Of a stretch of 55,233 nucleotides of DNA, positions 44,358-53,542 are shown in pieces; position 1 is the first letter of the stretch, and every line of letters begins with the position of its first letter. The translations under genes and the position numbers were made by a program. Source of the stretch: an uncultured Bacteroidales bacterium (GTDB lineage: Bacteria > Bacteroidota > Bacteroidia > Bacteroidales > UBA932); the NCBI GenBank assembly GCA_944322815.1, contig CALUQB010000016.1:1-55233 (forward strand), given 5' to 3'. The notes beneath the pieces are model-generated. The model was given only the letters and a program-made list of their open reading frames with translations. It had not been told where the DNA came from and did not search any database.

Positions 44358-46139
44358 TTATTCCACGAAAGCGAGGATTTCGCCTTTGGCGACGAAGTCT
44401 CCCTGTTTGCAGCAGACAGCTACTATTTTCCCGTCGCATACAGGTTTCACCTCTTCCATTCCATAATAAGTCTGGATGTAGCTCATAGGTGTGCCGGATT
44501 TGACTTCCGTACCTACAACAGGCGCTGTGGATGCATCGTCCACATCGATCTGCCAGAGCAGCTGGCCTTTGACAGGAGCCTGGACCGGCTTTGCGTTCGG
44601 GAATTTCCCGGCGATCTTTTCCACATCGTATTTTGGAACTTCCACGACAGGTCTCGTGATGATGACTGGTGCTCCGGCCTTTTCCTTCATGGCTTCAAGG
44701 TCTTTCATGAACCTTTCCTTGGCCACGCCGCTCTTGTAGTCCCTGTACTGTCTTTCGTGCATGGCGAATTCGAAGAGTTCTTCATCATCCTGTCCGTAGT
44801 CCCATCCTTCTTCATCCATCATCTTGCGGAAGTGGTCGAGTTCGTTAGGGAATGCATCCTGCGGGTTCCCTGTATAGAATTCAAGACCTTTTTCCTTGGC
44901 CAGTTCCACTATTTCCGGAGCGAGTTCGCCAGGGAGTTTGCCCATCTTGCCGAGAATCATGTTCCATGTATCCTTGTCGATGGTAGTCCATCTTGGTTTG
45001 CCTTTCAGGATGTTCATCAGGTTCATCAGGGCAGTGTTCTTCACATACTGGCTGAACGGTGTCACGAGTGGCGGATAGCCGAGTCGCGGCCATACGTATG
45101 CCACTTCCTGGAACAGCATGACCATGAGGTTGTCCACGCTGAGTTCATCCTTGCCCTGAGCCCTGAGGGAGGCGTTGATAGCTCCACGGAATCCTGTGAG
45201 GTCTGCCATCATGGAGCCCATCATTCCTCCAGGAAGACCGCAGCCTACAAGGAGCGAACTCATGTGGGAGTTGTTGGAGTCTATCCAGTAACCGAGGAAT
45301 TCATCAATGAATTTCTGTGTCAGACGGCGGACTTCCATATATGCGTCCATATTCAGATCCTTGACGAGGAATCCGTCAGCCTTCATCATTTCCCTGATGG
45401 TGATCACGTCCGGATGTACCTTGCCCCATGACAGCGGTTCCACTGCCACATCAAGGTAGTCGGCACCTGCCCTGGCCACCTCCAGCATGGATGCAGGTGA
45501 AAATCCCGGGCCGCAGTGACCGTGGTACTGGACTTTGATGTGCGGGTATTTGGTCTTGATGGATTTCGTGAGCTGCCCGAGCATGGTAGGGCGTCCGATT
45601 CCAGCCATATCCTTGAGGCAGATCTCGTCACATCCGTATCCTACCACCTTGTCCACTATGTCCATGTAGTATTCTACTGTATGGATAGGGGAGTTGGTTA
45701 TGGAGAGGGCTACCTGTGATATCATTCCGCCTTTCTTCGCATACTCTACGGAGAGTTTCAGGTTCCTGTGATCGTTCAGACCGCAGAAAGACCTGGAAAT
45801 GTTGGTGCCCTGTTTGCATTTTACCTTGTACATCAGTTCTCTGACATCAGCAGGAACCGGGTTCATTCTCAAAGCATTGAGACCTCTTTCAAGCATATGG
45901 GTCTGGATACCCGCCTTGTTGAACGGAGCCGTCCATTCACGGACAGCCTTGTTAGGATTCTCTCCGAAGAGAAGATTTACCTGCTCGAAGGCGCCTCCGT
46001 TGGTCTCGACCCTGTCGAAACACCCCATGTCGATGATAGCCGGAGCTACTTCTTTCAACTGGCTGACTGTCGGAACATATTTTCCTGACGACTGCCACAT
46101 ATCTCTGTAGACCAGAGAGAATTTTATTTCTCTTTTCAT
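44358..46139 (-). CDS. Carboxyltransferase subunit, pyruvate carboxylase B / oxaloacetate decarboxylase alpha type
   Basis: 593 residues. The N-terminal TIM-barrel carboxyltransferase shows FSLVYRDMWQSS, GCFDRVETNGGAFEQVNLLF, CLKDMAGIGRPTMLGQL (catalytic Lys and Asp) and VQYHGHCGPGFSPASMLEVA (metal His pair). The PYC-OADA domain follows (CGLPGGMMGSMMADLTGFRG). The C-terminus folds like a biotinyl domain (SYIQTYYGMEEVKPVCDGKI) but the place of the usual A-M-K-M reads Y-G-M-E-E, so the biotinylated Lys is missing. It probably works with a separate biotin carrier. It moves carboxyl between biotin and pyruvate/oxaloacetate or methylmalonyl-CoA. Clear promoter upstream. Confidence 0.9.
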   Translation of the reverse strand: MKREIKFSLVYRDMWQSSGKYVPTVSQLKEVAPAIIDMGCFDRVETNGGAFEQVNLLFGENPNKAVREWTAPFNKAGIQTHMLERGLNALRMNPVPADVRELMYKVKCKQGTNISRSFCGLNDHRNLKLSVEYAKKGGMISQVALSITNSPIHTVEYYMDIVDKVVGYGCDEICLKDMAGIGRPTMLGQLTKSIKTKYPHIKVQYHGHCGPGFSPASMLEVARAGADYLDVAVEPLSWGKVHPDVITIREMMKADGFLVKDLNMDAYMEVRRLTQKFIDEFLGYWIDSNNSHMSSLLVGCGLPGGMMGSMMADLTGFRGAINASLRAQGKDELSVDNLMVMLFQEVAYVWPRLGYPPLVTPFSQYVKNTALMNLMNILKGKPRWTTIDKDTWNMILGKMGKLPGELAPEIVELAKEKGLEFYTGNPQDAFPNELDHFRKMMDEEGWDYGQDDEELFEFAMHERQYRDYKSGVAKERFMKDLEAMKEKAGAPVIITRPVVEVPKYDVEKIAGKFPNAKPVQAPVKGQLLWQIDVDDASTAPVVGTEVKSGTPMSYIQTYYGMEEVKPVCDGKIVAVCCKQGDFVAKGEILAFVE

Positions 46140-46186
46140 ATCGAAGTGTTTTGTTTTATCCGTTCCGGATTTTCATTCAAATCGTA

Positions 46187-46194
46187 CAAAGATA
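46187..46194 (-). promoter_or_regulatory. -7 element of the carboxyltransferase promoter
   Basis: TATCTTTG on the minus strand, about 48 bases before the start, with TTTGG about 21-23 bases upstream as -33 element. Confidence 0.7.
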
Positions 46195-46255
46195 TAGTTT
46201 TTTTATTTCATAAGGTCCAAAATTCTTAAAAGATGATAAAATCATCAACAAACAC

Positions 46256-46285
46256 TTGACAGATTAATTATTTTATGTATCTTTG
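46256..46285 (+). promoter_or_regulatory. Promoter of tRNA-His
   Basis: TTGACA (46256-46261) and TATCTTTG (46278-46285), about 18 bases ahead of the tRNA. The two boxes are 16 bases apart. Confidence 0.65.
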
Positions 46286-46302
46286 CAGTCCCAAATGAAT
46301 AT

Positions 46303-46377
46303 GGTGCCCATAGTTCAGTTGGTTAGAGCGTCAGATTGTGGTTCTGAATGTCGTCGGTTCGAATCCGACTGGGCACC
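46303..46377 (+). tRNA. tRNA-His (anticodon GTG)
   Basis: 75 bases. The acceptor stem is eight base pairs (GGTGCCCA with TGGGCACC), including the extra G at position -1 paired with C73 that marks tRNA-His. The D arm holds AGTTCAGTTGGTTAGAGC, the anticodon loop TTGTGGT gives GTG, and the T arm is TCGGTTCGAATCCGA. CCA is not encoded (CTT follows). A hairpin terminator follows directly, then an integrase gene, so the 3' end is a likely integration site. Confidence 0.97.
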
Positions 46378-46382
46378 CTTCC

Positions 46383-46422
46383 AAAGTCCTTGAAATCACG
46401 CGGTTTCAGGGACTTTTCTTTT
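46383..46422 (+). terminator. Intrinsic terminator after tRNA-His
   Basis: AAAGTCCTTGAAA pairs with TTTCAGGGACTTT around TCACGCGG, followed by TCTTTT. If the element integrated at the tRNA 3' end, this hairpin may belong to the element side. Confidence 0.75.
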
Positions 46423-46528
46423 ATGTATAGTTTCAGAAACTCATATTGATTCACCACAAAACAAGCCTTTTTGGATGTCATTTCTGCATTTGTTTATTAA
46501 TAGTTTATTAATTTTAAACAGATGTAAT

Positions 46529-47803
46529 ATGTTGACTTTCAGGACAGAAATAATGCCTTATGAGCAGAAGTCAGACAAAACATATAACGTGAAGATAAGG
46601 ATTACCTACCAAAGGAGGATAAGGAGAATCTCTACAAGCATTTTTGTCACAAAGGATGACCTTACCAAGTCATTCAAATTGAAGAATCCACGAGTGGTGG
46701 CAGAAGCAGACAAACTAATTAAGGAGTATCAATCCATTTGCAGTAAGTTACAAGTGGAATTGAATAATTATAGCATTGATGATATAATCAATCTCCTCAA
46801 AGAGGAAAAAACGAGGGTAAAATGTGTTGATTTTCTGAAGTTCAGTTATGACTGGATAAATACGACCTCTTCAAAAGGAGCAAAAAACTATAAATCGGCA
46901 ATAAATGCTTTTGCTTCTTATTTAGGTACAAAAACATTGGATATAAACCGGATTACTTCTGATATGCTGAAGGGCTTTTCTGAATATCTTGTCATAAAAA
47001 GAGAAAATAGAATCCGTGAAATGGCTGGAGCTGGAAAGAGAATTCCCTCGGACAGAATGGTTTCACTCTATTTGGGGAGTATCAGACATCTATTCAATCT
47101 GGCAAAGAAGCAGTATAATGACTATGACAAGGGGATAATAGTTGTCAAAAACTCCCCTTTTGAACATTTTGAAGTTCCCAAACAGGAAAGCGCAAGAAAA
47201 AGAGCCTTGTCTGCTGATATTGTTTTCAAAGTGTGGACACTGCCATATGTGCTTAATTCTGACGGAAAAGAACGCAAGTGTAGATATAATCTTGCCAAAG
47301 ATTGTTTTATCTTGTCTTTCTGCTTGATTGGGATGAATTCTGTAGACCTTTATAATGCCAGTGAGATGGATGATAATACAATCATTTATAACAGGACAAA
47401 AACTGCTGAAAGAAGAAGCGACCGGGCACTGATGAAAGTGAATATACCTTTTCAGATAAGGAATCTGATTGAAAAATACAGGGATAGGACAAGTAAGAGA
47501 GTGTTTGATTTCTACCAGTTATATTCAACGGCAAGCAGTTTCAACAGGGCGATAAACTACGGTCTTAAAGAGATTGGCAGGCAGTTGGGAGTTGATGACC
47601 TCGAATATTATGCAGCAAGACATAGTTGGGCTACATTAGCCATAAATCAAGCAGGGGTAGATAAGTACACAGTCCATTCAGCATTAAATCATATAGATAC
47701 TTCGATGAAAGTCACTGATATATATATTGAAAGAGATTTCAAGATTGAGAACGAAGCGAATAGGAAAGTAGTCAATCTTGTCTTTGGAGATGAGGTGTTG
47801 TAA
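46529..47803 (+). CDS. Tyrosine recombinase (integrase), Bacteroidetes type
   Basis: 424 residues from Met at 46529 (MLTFRTEIMPYEQKSDKTYN); an ATG at 46475 would add 18 hydrophobic residues and is less likely. N-terminal arm-binding and SAM-like regions (residues about 1-200) precede the catalytic domain: FCLIGMNSVDLYNASEMDD in place of the first catalytic Arg region, AARHSWATLAI with the Arg-His pair, HIDTSMKVTDIYIERDF with the nucleophile Tyr. It lies 150 bases after tRNA-His, pointing inward to an AT-rich region, as expected for an integrated element. Closest known relatives are integrases of Bacteroides conjugative or mobilizable elements. Confidence 0.93.
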   Translation: MLTFRTEIMPYEQKSDKTYNVKIRITYQRRIRRISTSIFVTKDDLTKSFKLKNPRVVAEADKLIKEYQSICSKLQVELNNYSIDDIINLLKEEKTRVKCVDFLKFSYDWINTTSSKGAKNYKSAINAFASYLGTKTLDINRITSDMLKGFSEYLVIKRENRIREMAGAGKRIPSDRMVSLYLGSIRHLFNLAKKQYNDYDKGIIVVKNSPFEHFEVPKQESARKRALSADIVFKVWTLPYVLNSDGKERKCRYNLAKDCFILSFCLIGMNSVDLYNASEMDDNTIIYNRTKTAERRSDRALMKVNIPFQIRNLIEKYRDRTSKRVFDFYQLYSTASSFNRAINYGLKEIGRQLGVDDLEYYAARHSWATLAINQAGVDKYTVHSALNHIDTSMKVTDIYIERDFKIENEANRKVVNLVFGDEVL

Positions 47804-47809
47804 AACTGC

Positions 47810-47849
47810 ATAATCCTCTGTAGTTCAAATAGGATTATAGGGGATTTTT
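47810..47849 (+). terminator. Terminator after the integrase gene
   Basis: ATAATCCT (47810-47817) pairs with AGGATTAT (47831-47838), followed by GGGGATTTTTATT. Confidence 0.75.
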
Positions 47850-48199
47850 ATTGTGTGGAATTTCTTGGATGGAACGAATCTAAATATCATAACATAATGG
47901 ATAAGACAAGTTGAGAAGTAGTTGTTTGTTGATATTTATTGAATTTGAGTTGTTTATAAATTGTCATATTCAATTTGTTAAAATAAATTTGCTTTTTTTC
48001 GAATTTATTTCTGAATCTTTGTGAGCCGGAGTTATTCCGGCGGACATAGAGAAAATTTCTCACGGGCAACTGAGCTGCCTTTTTATAGCTTAATCCGTGT
48101 AGTGATTTCCTACAAACAGTAATGTTTCTGCATAGCGGGAACAATGTTTAACTTGAATGCCTCTTAAGTAGGCGTTCATAAAAGAAGGAGGTTCACTAT
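47850..48199 (+). promoter_or_regulatory. AT-rich leader ahead of the helicase gene with three hairpins
   Basis: About 350 bases without a believable gene. Three stem-loops stand in its second half: GCCGGA-GTTAT-TCCGGC (48025-48041), GAGAAA-A-TTTCTC (48049-48061) and GAATGCCT-CTTAAGT-AGGCGTTC (48155-48177). The last sits just ahead of AAGGAGG (48184-48190), the ribosome-binding site of the helicase, so it could control its translation. A -7-like AATCTTTG lies near 48013-48020. A minus-strand ORF here (47887-48144) has no recognisable features. Confidence 0.5.
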
Positions 48200-50228
48200 A
48201 TGGACTTTTTTTTTAAACGCCCAACAAAGGGCAGCCGTTGAATACAATGGCAAACATCTCATGGTGCTTGCAGGGGCAGGCACAGGAAAGACAAGAACAA
48301 TAGCTGCGAGAGCAGCTTATCTGATTTCTCACGGTACAGACCCGAAAAGAATACAGATTCTCTCATTCACAAGAAAATCAGCAGGAGAGATAGTCGAAAG
48401 GGTCAAGGCTATGCTTCCGGAAGCAAAGGGACTTGATGGCAGCACTTTTCATTCATGGTGCTATAGGATAATCAGGTCAAATCCGAAGATATTTCCTTTT
48501 AGCGATTTTACGATTCTTGATGAGAGTGAACAGGAAGATGTGTTCCGATTCATTTTAGGTCAAAACAGTGAGGTCGCAGAAAGGACAGGGATAAAAGCCT
48601 GGGTCTTTAAAGATGTCTATTCAAAGGTCATAAATACGTGTTGTTCATTGTCAATGGCGATAAAGGATATTGTACTTGCAGAAGAAAGAATGACCGATGC
48701 GCAGAAAGACGGATGGGTAAGAAATAACAGGAGATATTTTAAAATAGTCATCCATCAGTACATTGACTATAAAGAACAGCACAAAAAGCTTGATTATGAT
48801 GACCTTCTGTTTCAGATTATAAATGTTTTGGGAAGCAATCCCGATGCAAAGAAGCATATTGCATCAAAATACGACCATATCCTTGTGGATGAAATGCAAG
48901 ATACAAATCCTCTTCAGTGGAAATTGTTGAATCTTTTTATAGATGATTGCCACCTTTTCTGTGTCGGGGATGACGCCCAGTCAATTTATGGCTTCAGAGG
49001 TGCGGATTTTCGTAATGTCCATTCTTTCAAGGACAGAGTGCCGGAATCATCTGTAATGAAGCTTGAAGACAACTACCGCTCTACACAGGAAATTCTTGAT
49101 GTTTCAAACTGGCTTATAGCGAAGTCTCCTTTGAAATATGACAAACAGCTTAGAAGCGTACGGGGGACAGGTAGCAAGCCTGAACTTGTCCACTTTGATT
49201 CAGAGTGGGATGAAGCCGGGTGGATTGCAGATGACATAATGAAAGGAATAACCGATTCAGAAAAATCTTATAGCGACTATATGGTGCTGTCAAGGACAAG
49301 TAACGGAACAAGAACACTCCAGACTATTTTTATGAAAAGGGGTATTCCATATCAGATTTTCGGAGGGATGAAGCTTATTGAATCCGCACATATCAGAGAT
49401 GTCCTGTCAGCACTGAAAATCACTGCAAATGTAAAAGATGATTTGTCATGGATGCGGTATCTCAAATTATGGCAAGGGATAGGAAACAAGACTTCGGCTA
49501 AGTTAGTAGGAGAAATCGGAAATTGTAAAACAATGGAAGATTGCATAACAGTGTTAAAGGGGATGAAAATAAAGGATAGCGATACGATAGACACTCTTGA
49601 TGCAATAAAGGATATGAACAATAATCCGTCAAAGGCATTGGAGATTGCCGTAGCGCATATGAAAAATATGTTGTCAGCCAGATATGGGAATGATTGGGAG
49701 AGAAAATCAAAAGATTTTCCCGTACTTATTAAAGTAGCCGAATCATACTCTACTGTAACTGAGTTTCTCAGTGACTTTACATTAAATCCAATACTTGATG
49801 AAGGAAATATGATTGCAGATGATTCACCGAGGGATGTAGTCACAATATCAACAATCCATTCAGCGAAAGGGCTTGAAGCTGACACTTGCTTTGTCTTGAA
49901 TGTTTCACCCGGATTATATCCGATGGCAAGGAATATCTCCAAAGGAAGCGATGATATAGAGGAAGAAAGAAGATGTCTGTATGTTGCATTGACAAGGGCA
50001 AAAAACAGGCTTGTGGTCACTCGGAATATCAGAAGCATACAATGCTCAAATGACGCATATGACCAAGAAGTTACCGCCCAACAGAATAATGACATTTATT
50101 TCTTTAATGAACTGCCTGATAATCTGTTTGAAACAGAGTATCCGAAAGACTATTCCATTGGGCAGGATAATTCATATACAGGGTGTGCGACAACGTGGAT
50201 TCCTGCCTGTGGGTTTGACTTCAATTAA
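48200..50228 (+). CDS. UvrD/Rep-like superfamily 1A helicase, start out of frame at a T9 tract
   Basis: The body from 48207 has all SF1A motifs: LNAQQRAAV (Q motif), VLAGAGTGKTRTIAARAAYL (Walker A), VDEMQDTNPLQ (motif II), GDDAQSIYGFRGAD, DNYRSTQEILD, TISTIHSAKGLEADTC and RRCLYVALTRAKNRLVVTR. It is an ATP-driven 3'-5' DNA helicase. The only start with a good ribosome-binding site (AAGGAGG, ten bases before) is ATG 48200, MDFF, but nine T at 48206-48214 put it one base out of frame. Eight T would give one ORF of about 675 residues. The first in-frame ATG, 48261, is inside the Walker A region and would remove the Q motif. It may be a sequencing error, a mutation, slippage or phase variation. 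Confidence 0.85.
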
Positions 50229-50271
50229 AATATCGTACCGTAATGGAGAAATAAAACAGGAGGGATGGTGT

Positions 50272-51909
50272 ATGAACTGGAAGTTTTGGAAAGGATGGTT
50301 TGAAGAAAGCACAGGCCGGATTAAAGATGTGGCTTCGGAAGAATTTGGCAATATAGAAAATCCGAAGTCTAATAAACTGTTTCTTGCAATTGCTCGGAAA
50401 CATGCAGGGGACTTTGCCATGATTCCTGAAAATCTTGATTTAGACAAGCATACTGAGCAATTTCCTCTGACAAATTATAAGTTCCGGAATAAAAGAGGGA
50501 CAGATGTCATCTATTCAAAAGAAAGTATCAAGTTTGACAAAGACCGTTTGGCTTATATCATAGGCCTTATAAGTTCCATTCCTGCGTCAAATAAGGATTC
50601 TATTACTGAAGATGGCTTTGTGCCAATATACTCAAAGTATATCCAGAGATTCTTCCCGGACTACAAATGCTATCTTGATTATCTCATCAAGACTGGGGTT
50701 ATAATTCCAGACGGTTTTTATATTGAGGGCAAAAAATCAATAGGCTATAAGTTTGCTCCATTTTATGAAAATGCCGGACTGGTAAAATATGTCTATCACA
50801 GGAAAAATCAAGGAAATGAAGAATCTGCAGCTGCTGTTCCTGCACAGACATATAACAAAGATAAAAACATATTAGAGGATAACCCGCTCGTAAATATACC
50901 TTATCTCTCCTTTTGGTATAACAATAAGAAACTTACAATAAGTTCAAGTGCAAGAGAATACGCATGGCAGGTCAAGGAAAGGAAATTTGCAGCTGGTGTT
51001 TTAAGTTGGGACGACAATCACGACAAATGGGATAAAAAGAAAAAGAGGTACTTCAAGAAAAATCCAAGGTCTCAGTATAATGCAGCCATGCATAATATAG
51101 CTGCAATAGAGATGGGGGCGTACAATGCCAAGATAGATTCAAATGTCCATAGGCTTCATTCTGCAATAACCAACATGCAGAAAGATTACAGAAACTTCCT
51201 CAAATATGACGGACAGGAACTTACAGCCATAGACATTTCAAACAGCCAGCCATTCCTGCTGTGCATATTGTTCAATCCTGATTTCTGGGATAAAAGTTCT
51301 GATGCTTATATCAATATAGGTCATCTTCCGGAGAACATCCAAAGGAGATTTTCAGATGAGCTGCTGGATGAAATAAAAACTTACGTGGCTTCTATGCCAG
51401 AGGACAGTAAATCCGAATATATCATCAAGGCTTCAAGTGGAGAAGTCTATGAGTTCATGATGGATAAAGCAAATGAACAATATCCGGGCTGCTGCAAAGA
51501 GAAAAAGGATGCCAAGATAATGATGCTGATAGCATTTTTCTCGGCAAACAGTTTTCTTAACCAGGGCAAGGAAGCTGCAAAGATGAAAAGAATATTCAAA
51601 GCCACTTTCCCTGAAATATACGGACTTATTGAACTTGCCAAGACAGGCAAGAAACAAAAGAACAGGTTTGCCTGCCTCTTGCAATCAGTCGAGAGTGAAA
51701 TAATACTGCACAGGTGCTGCAAAAGAATATGGGATGAGGGAGGGCACAATGTACCTGTATTTACTATCCACGACTCAATAGCCACCACTGCGGAGAATGT
51801 AGGGTTTGTAAGAAATATAATGAATGAGGAGCTGACTAAAGCAGCAGGGGTACACCCAAGTTTCAAGACTGAACTTTGGTCTGAATCTAATTTGATGACA
51901 GAAAACTGA
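50272..51909 (+). CDS. Divergent family-A polymerase-like protein
   Basis: 545 residues from ATG 50272 (MNWKFWKGWFEESTG), which has AGGAGG eight bases ahead; a longer reading from 50011 overlaps the helicase gene and is rejected. The C-terminal half resembles the palm of family-A DNA polymerases and phage-type RNA polymerases: motif A LTAIDISNSQPFLL (Asp321), motif B KKDAKIMMLIAFFSANSF (Lys411/Lys415, Phe422-423), then FKATFPEIYGLI, CLLQSVESEIIL and motif C VFTIHDSIATTAEN (His500-Asp501-Ser502). No 3'-5' exonuclease motifs were seen. The N-terminal half (about 1-300) is unrecognised. It follows the helicase by 43 bases, so it is probably a replication enzyme of the element. DNA or RNA product is not decided. 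Confidence 0.7.
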   Translation: MNWKFWKGWFEESTGRIKDVASEEFGNIENPKSNKLFLAIARKHAGDFAMIPENLDLDKHTEQFPLTNYKFRNKRGTDVIYSKESIKFDKDRLAYIIGLISSIPASNKDSITEDGFVPIYSKYIQRFFPDYKCYLDYLIKTGVIIPDGFYIEGKKSIGYKFAPFYENAGLVKYVYHRKNQGNEESAAAVPAQTYNKDKNILEDNPLVNIPYLSFWYNNKKLTISSSAREYAWQVKERKFAAGVLSWDDNHDKWDKKKKRYFKKNPRSQYNAAMHNIAAIEMGAYNAKIDSNVHRLHSAITNMQKDYRNFLKYDGQELTAIDISNSQPFLLCILFNPDFWDKSSDAYINIGHLPENIQRRFSDELLDEIKTYVASMPEDSKSEYIIKASSGEVYEFMMDKANEQYPGCCKEKKDAKIMMLIAFFSANSFLNQGKEAAKMKRIFKATFPEIYGLIELAKTGKKQKNRFACLLQSVESEIILHRCCKRIWDEGGHNVPVFTIHDSIATTAENVGFVRNIMNEELTKAAGVHPSFKTELWSESNLMTEN

Positions 51910-51934
51910 CAACCAAAACAATAGACAGATAAAT

Positions 51935-51994
51935 TGAGTGGATTTTTGTGTGTCCTATATAGGGCTGTTCTGCAAAAAATCCACTCATTTTTTT
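51935..51994 (+). terminator. Strong terminator after the polymerase-like gene
   Basis: TGAGTGGATTTTT (51935-51947) pairs with AAAAATCCACTCA (51975-51987), followed by seven T. An inner CCTATATAGG palindrome lies in the loop. It closes the helicase-polymerase transcript. Confidence 0.88.
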
Positions 51995-52353
51995 GATATT
52001 ACACATTCATATTACAACAAATTCAGTCTGATACACATAAGGATTTTTATAAAGTCCGGCAAATTATCCTGTTAAGCATATAAGCAAACCATTTATAAAA
52101 ACCTCACCATTTGGCTTATCTCAAGTGACAAAACCACTTATGCTGCATAGGCTATTCTATGACTATTCTGTGTCATTCCTGACCATTGGGTATCTCCTCA
52201 GGAGAAATATTTTTCTGAAAAATTTTTCAAAATTTTAGAATTTTTTTGGAATCCCTGCAAGCCCGGAGTAACCCGGAGCAACCCACCCCAGCATTCAGGA
52301 GGTGGGACATCCCCCTCCTGCAACAAAGTTCAACAATAAAAACAGTTAGAGTT
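51995..52353 (+). promoter_or_regulatory. Intergenic region with a leader hairpin ahead of the small gene
   Basis: About 360 bases. The first part is AT-rich and shows nothing clear. From 52255 the composition changes to GC-rich, and CAGGAGG-TGGGACATCCC-CCTCCTG (52296-52320) forms a hairpin 33 bases before the next start. This could be an attenuator or a protein-binding leader. No ribosome-binding site is evident besides the AGGAGG within the hairpin. Confidence 0.45.
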
Positions 52354-52623
52354 ATGGAAAATCTGAGATTTGTGCGGACAATGTCCGTGGAAGACTTCAA
52401 GAAGGGTATGGGAGTGCCTGAGATTGAAGTGAAGAAGAACCCACACACAGGCAAATGCTTCTTTGTCTATGGCAATGAGGTGGGTGCAGTGAGTTCAAGG
52501 TTTGAAAGAGGAGGGATTGATATGCCTGTCATCTCACAGGTATGCTCGGCAGACACAGGGGAGCTGTTCTTTATGCTCCACCAGAGGGGTGAAGGAGGAT
52601 GCGCAACACTTGCAAGATTTTGA
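52354..52623 (+). CDS. Small protein of unknown function (element gene)
   Basis: 89 residues from MENLRFVRTMSVEDFKKGMG. An ATG at 52246 would add 36 residues rich in Gln and Pro that cover the leader hairpin, so it is rejected. It has no signal or membrane helix. The middle reads KKNPHTGKCFFVYGNEVGAV and the end GELFFMLHQRGEGGCATLAR, looking like a small beta-rich fold. I do not recognise the family. It precedes the RecA-like ATPase by 112 bases and shares its base composition, which is more GC-rich than the helicase and polymerase genes. Confidence 0.7.
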   Translation: MENLRFVRTMSVEDFKKGMGVPEIEVKKNPHTGKCFFVYGNEVGAVSSRFERGGIDMPVISQVCSADTGELFFMLHQRGEGGCATLARF

Positions 52624-52735
52624 CCTTGCACCGTCTTATATCTGGAAAGTCAGGCTGTCATCAGTCTGGCTTTTCCCCTATCAAAAATTTAAGGTTTTAC
52701 AGTTTGTCATTCGGACTAAAAATTTGAAATCAGTT

Positions 52736-53542
52736 ATGGACACAACTACACTTAGGGTATCATCAAAGAGGCAGGCCAAGATAAAGATGGCACTGCAAGG
52801 CTGTGCAGGCAGTGGCAAGACCTACTCTGCACTTCTTCTTGCCTATGGTCTTACCAAGGACTGGTCAAAGATTGCCGTAATAGATTCAGAGAATGGCTCT
52901 GCTGACCTCTATGCAAATCTGGGCAGTTACAATGTGCTGCCAATCACAGACTATTCCCCCGAAGCCTACATTGAGGCAATCAACATCTGTGAGAATGCTG
53001 GGATGGAGGTAATCATCATTGACTCAATCTCCCACTGCTGGGACTATCTCCTGGAATACCATGCAGGACTTATGGGGAACTCCTTTGTGAACTGGGGCAA
53101 GGTGACCCCAAGGCAGACAGCCTTCATACAGAGGATTCTCAAGAGCAGATGCCACATAATCTGCACAATGAGGACAAAGCAGGACTATGTTCTCAATGAG
53201 AGGAACGGGAAAATGGTTCCTGAAAAGGTGGGGCTCAAGGCAGTTATGAGGGATGGTGTTGACTATGAGTTCACAATAGTGCTTGACCTGGACCTGAAGC
53301 ACCATTCTGTTGCATCAAAGGACAGGACAGGGCTGTTTATGGGGAAACCTGAATTCACAATCACTCCACAGACTGGAGAGTCAATCCTGAAATGGTGCAA
53401 CACAAAGAGCAGACCAGATGTGGTCAGTGGTGCAGGCTTCCAGATGAGCCAGCCAGTGAACAGCCAGCCAAGAGAGTATAACAACAATCAACAAAATCAG
53501 AAATACTATGGAAACAATGTATATGCGCAGAGCAGGAACTGA
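52736..53542 (+). CDS. RecA-like P-loop ATPase of phage Sak4/AAA_24 type
   Basis: 268 residues from MDTTTLRVSSKRQAKIKMAL; a longer reading from 52502 overlaps the previous gene and is rejected. Walker A is QGCAGSGKTYSALLLAYGL (residues 21-39), Walker B VIIIDSISH (Asp96), then a motif-III-like HIICTMRTKQDYVL. The tail after 235 is Gln/Asn-rich and disordered (NNNQQNQKYYGNN). Proteins of this kind in phages and mobile elements help pair or anneal single-stranded DNA, often beside an SSB or recombinase; that role is inferred here. It overlaps the next gene by 35 bases. Confidence 0.85.
   Translation: MDTTTLRVSSKRQAKIKMALQGCAGSGKTYSALLLAYGLTKDWSKIAVIDSENGSADLYANLGSYNVLPITDYSPEAYIEAINICENAGMEVIIIDSISHCWDYLLEYHAGLMGNSFVNWGKVTPRQTAFIQRILKSRCHIICTMRTKQDYVLNERNGKMVPEKVGLKAVMRDGVDYEFTIVLDLDLKHHSVASKDRTGLFMGKPEFTITPQTGESILKWCNTKSRPDVVSGAGFQMSQPVNSQPREYNNNQQNQKYYGNNVYAQSRN

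Noticed and set aside
47887-48144. Minus-strand ORF of 85 codons between integrase and helicase
   Set aside because: No recognisable features, and it overlaps the leader hairpins of the helicase gene.
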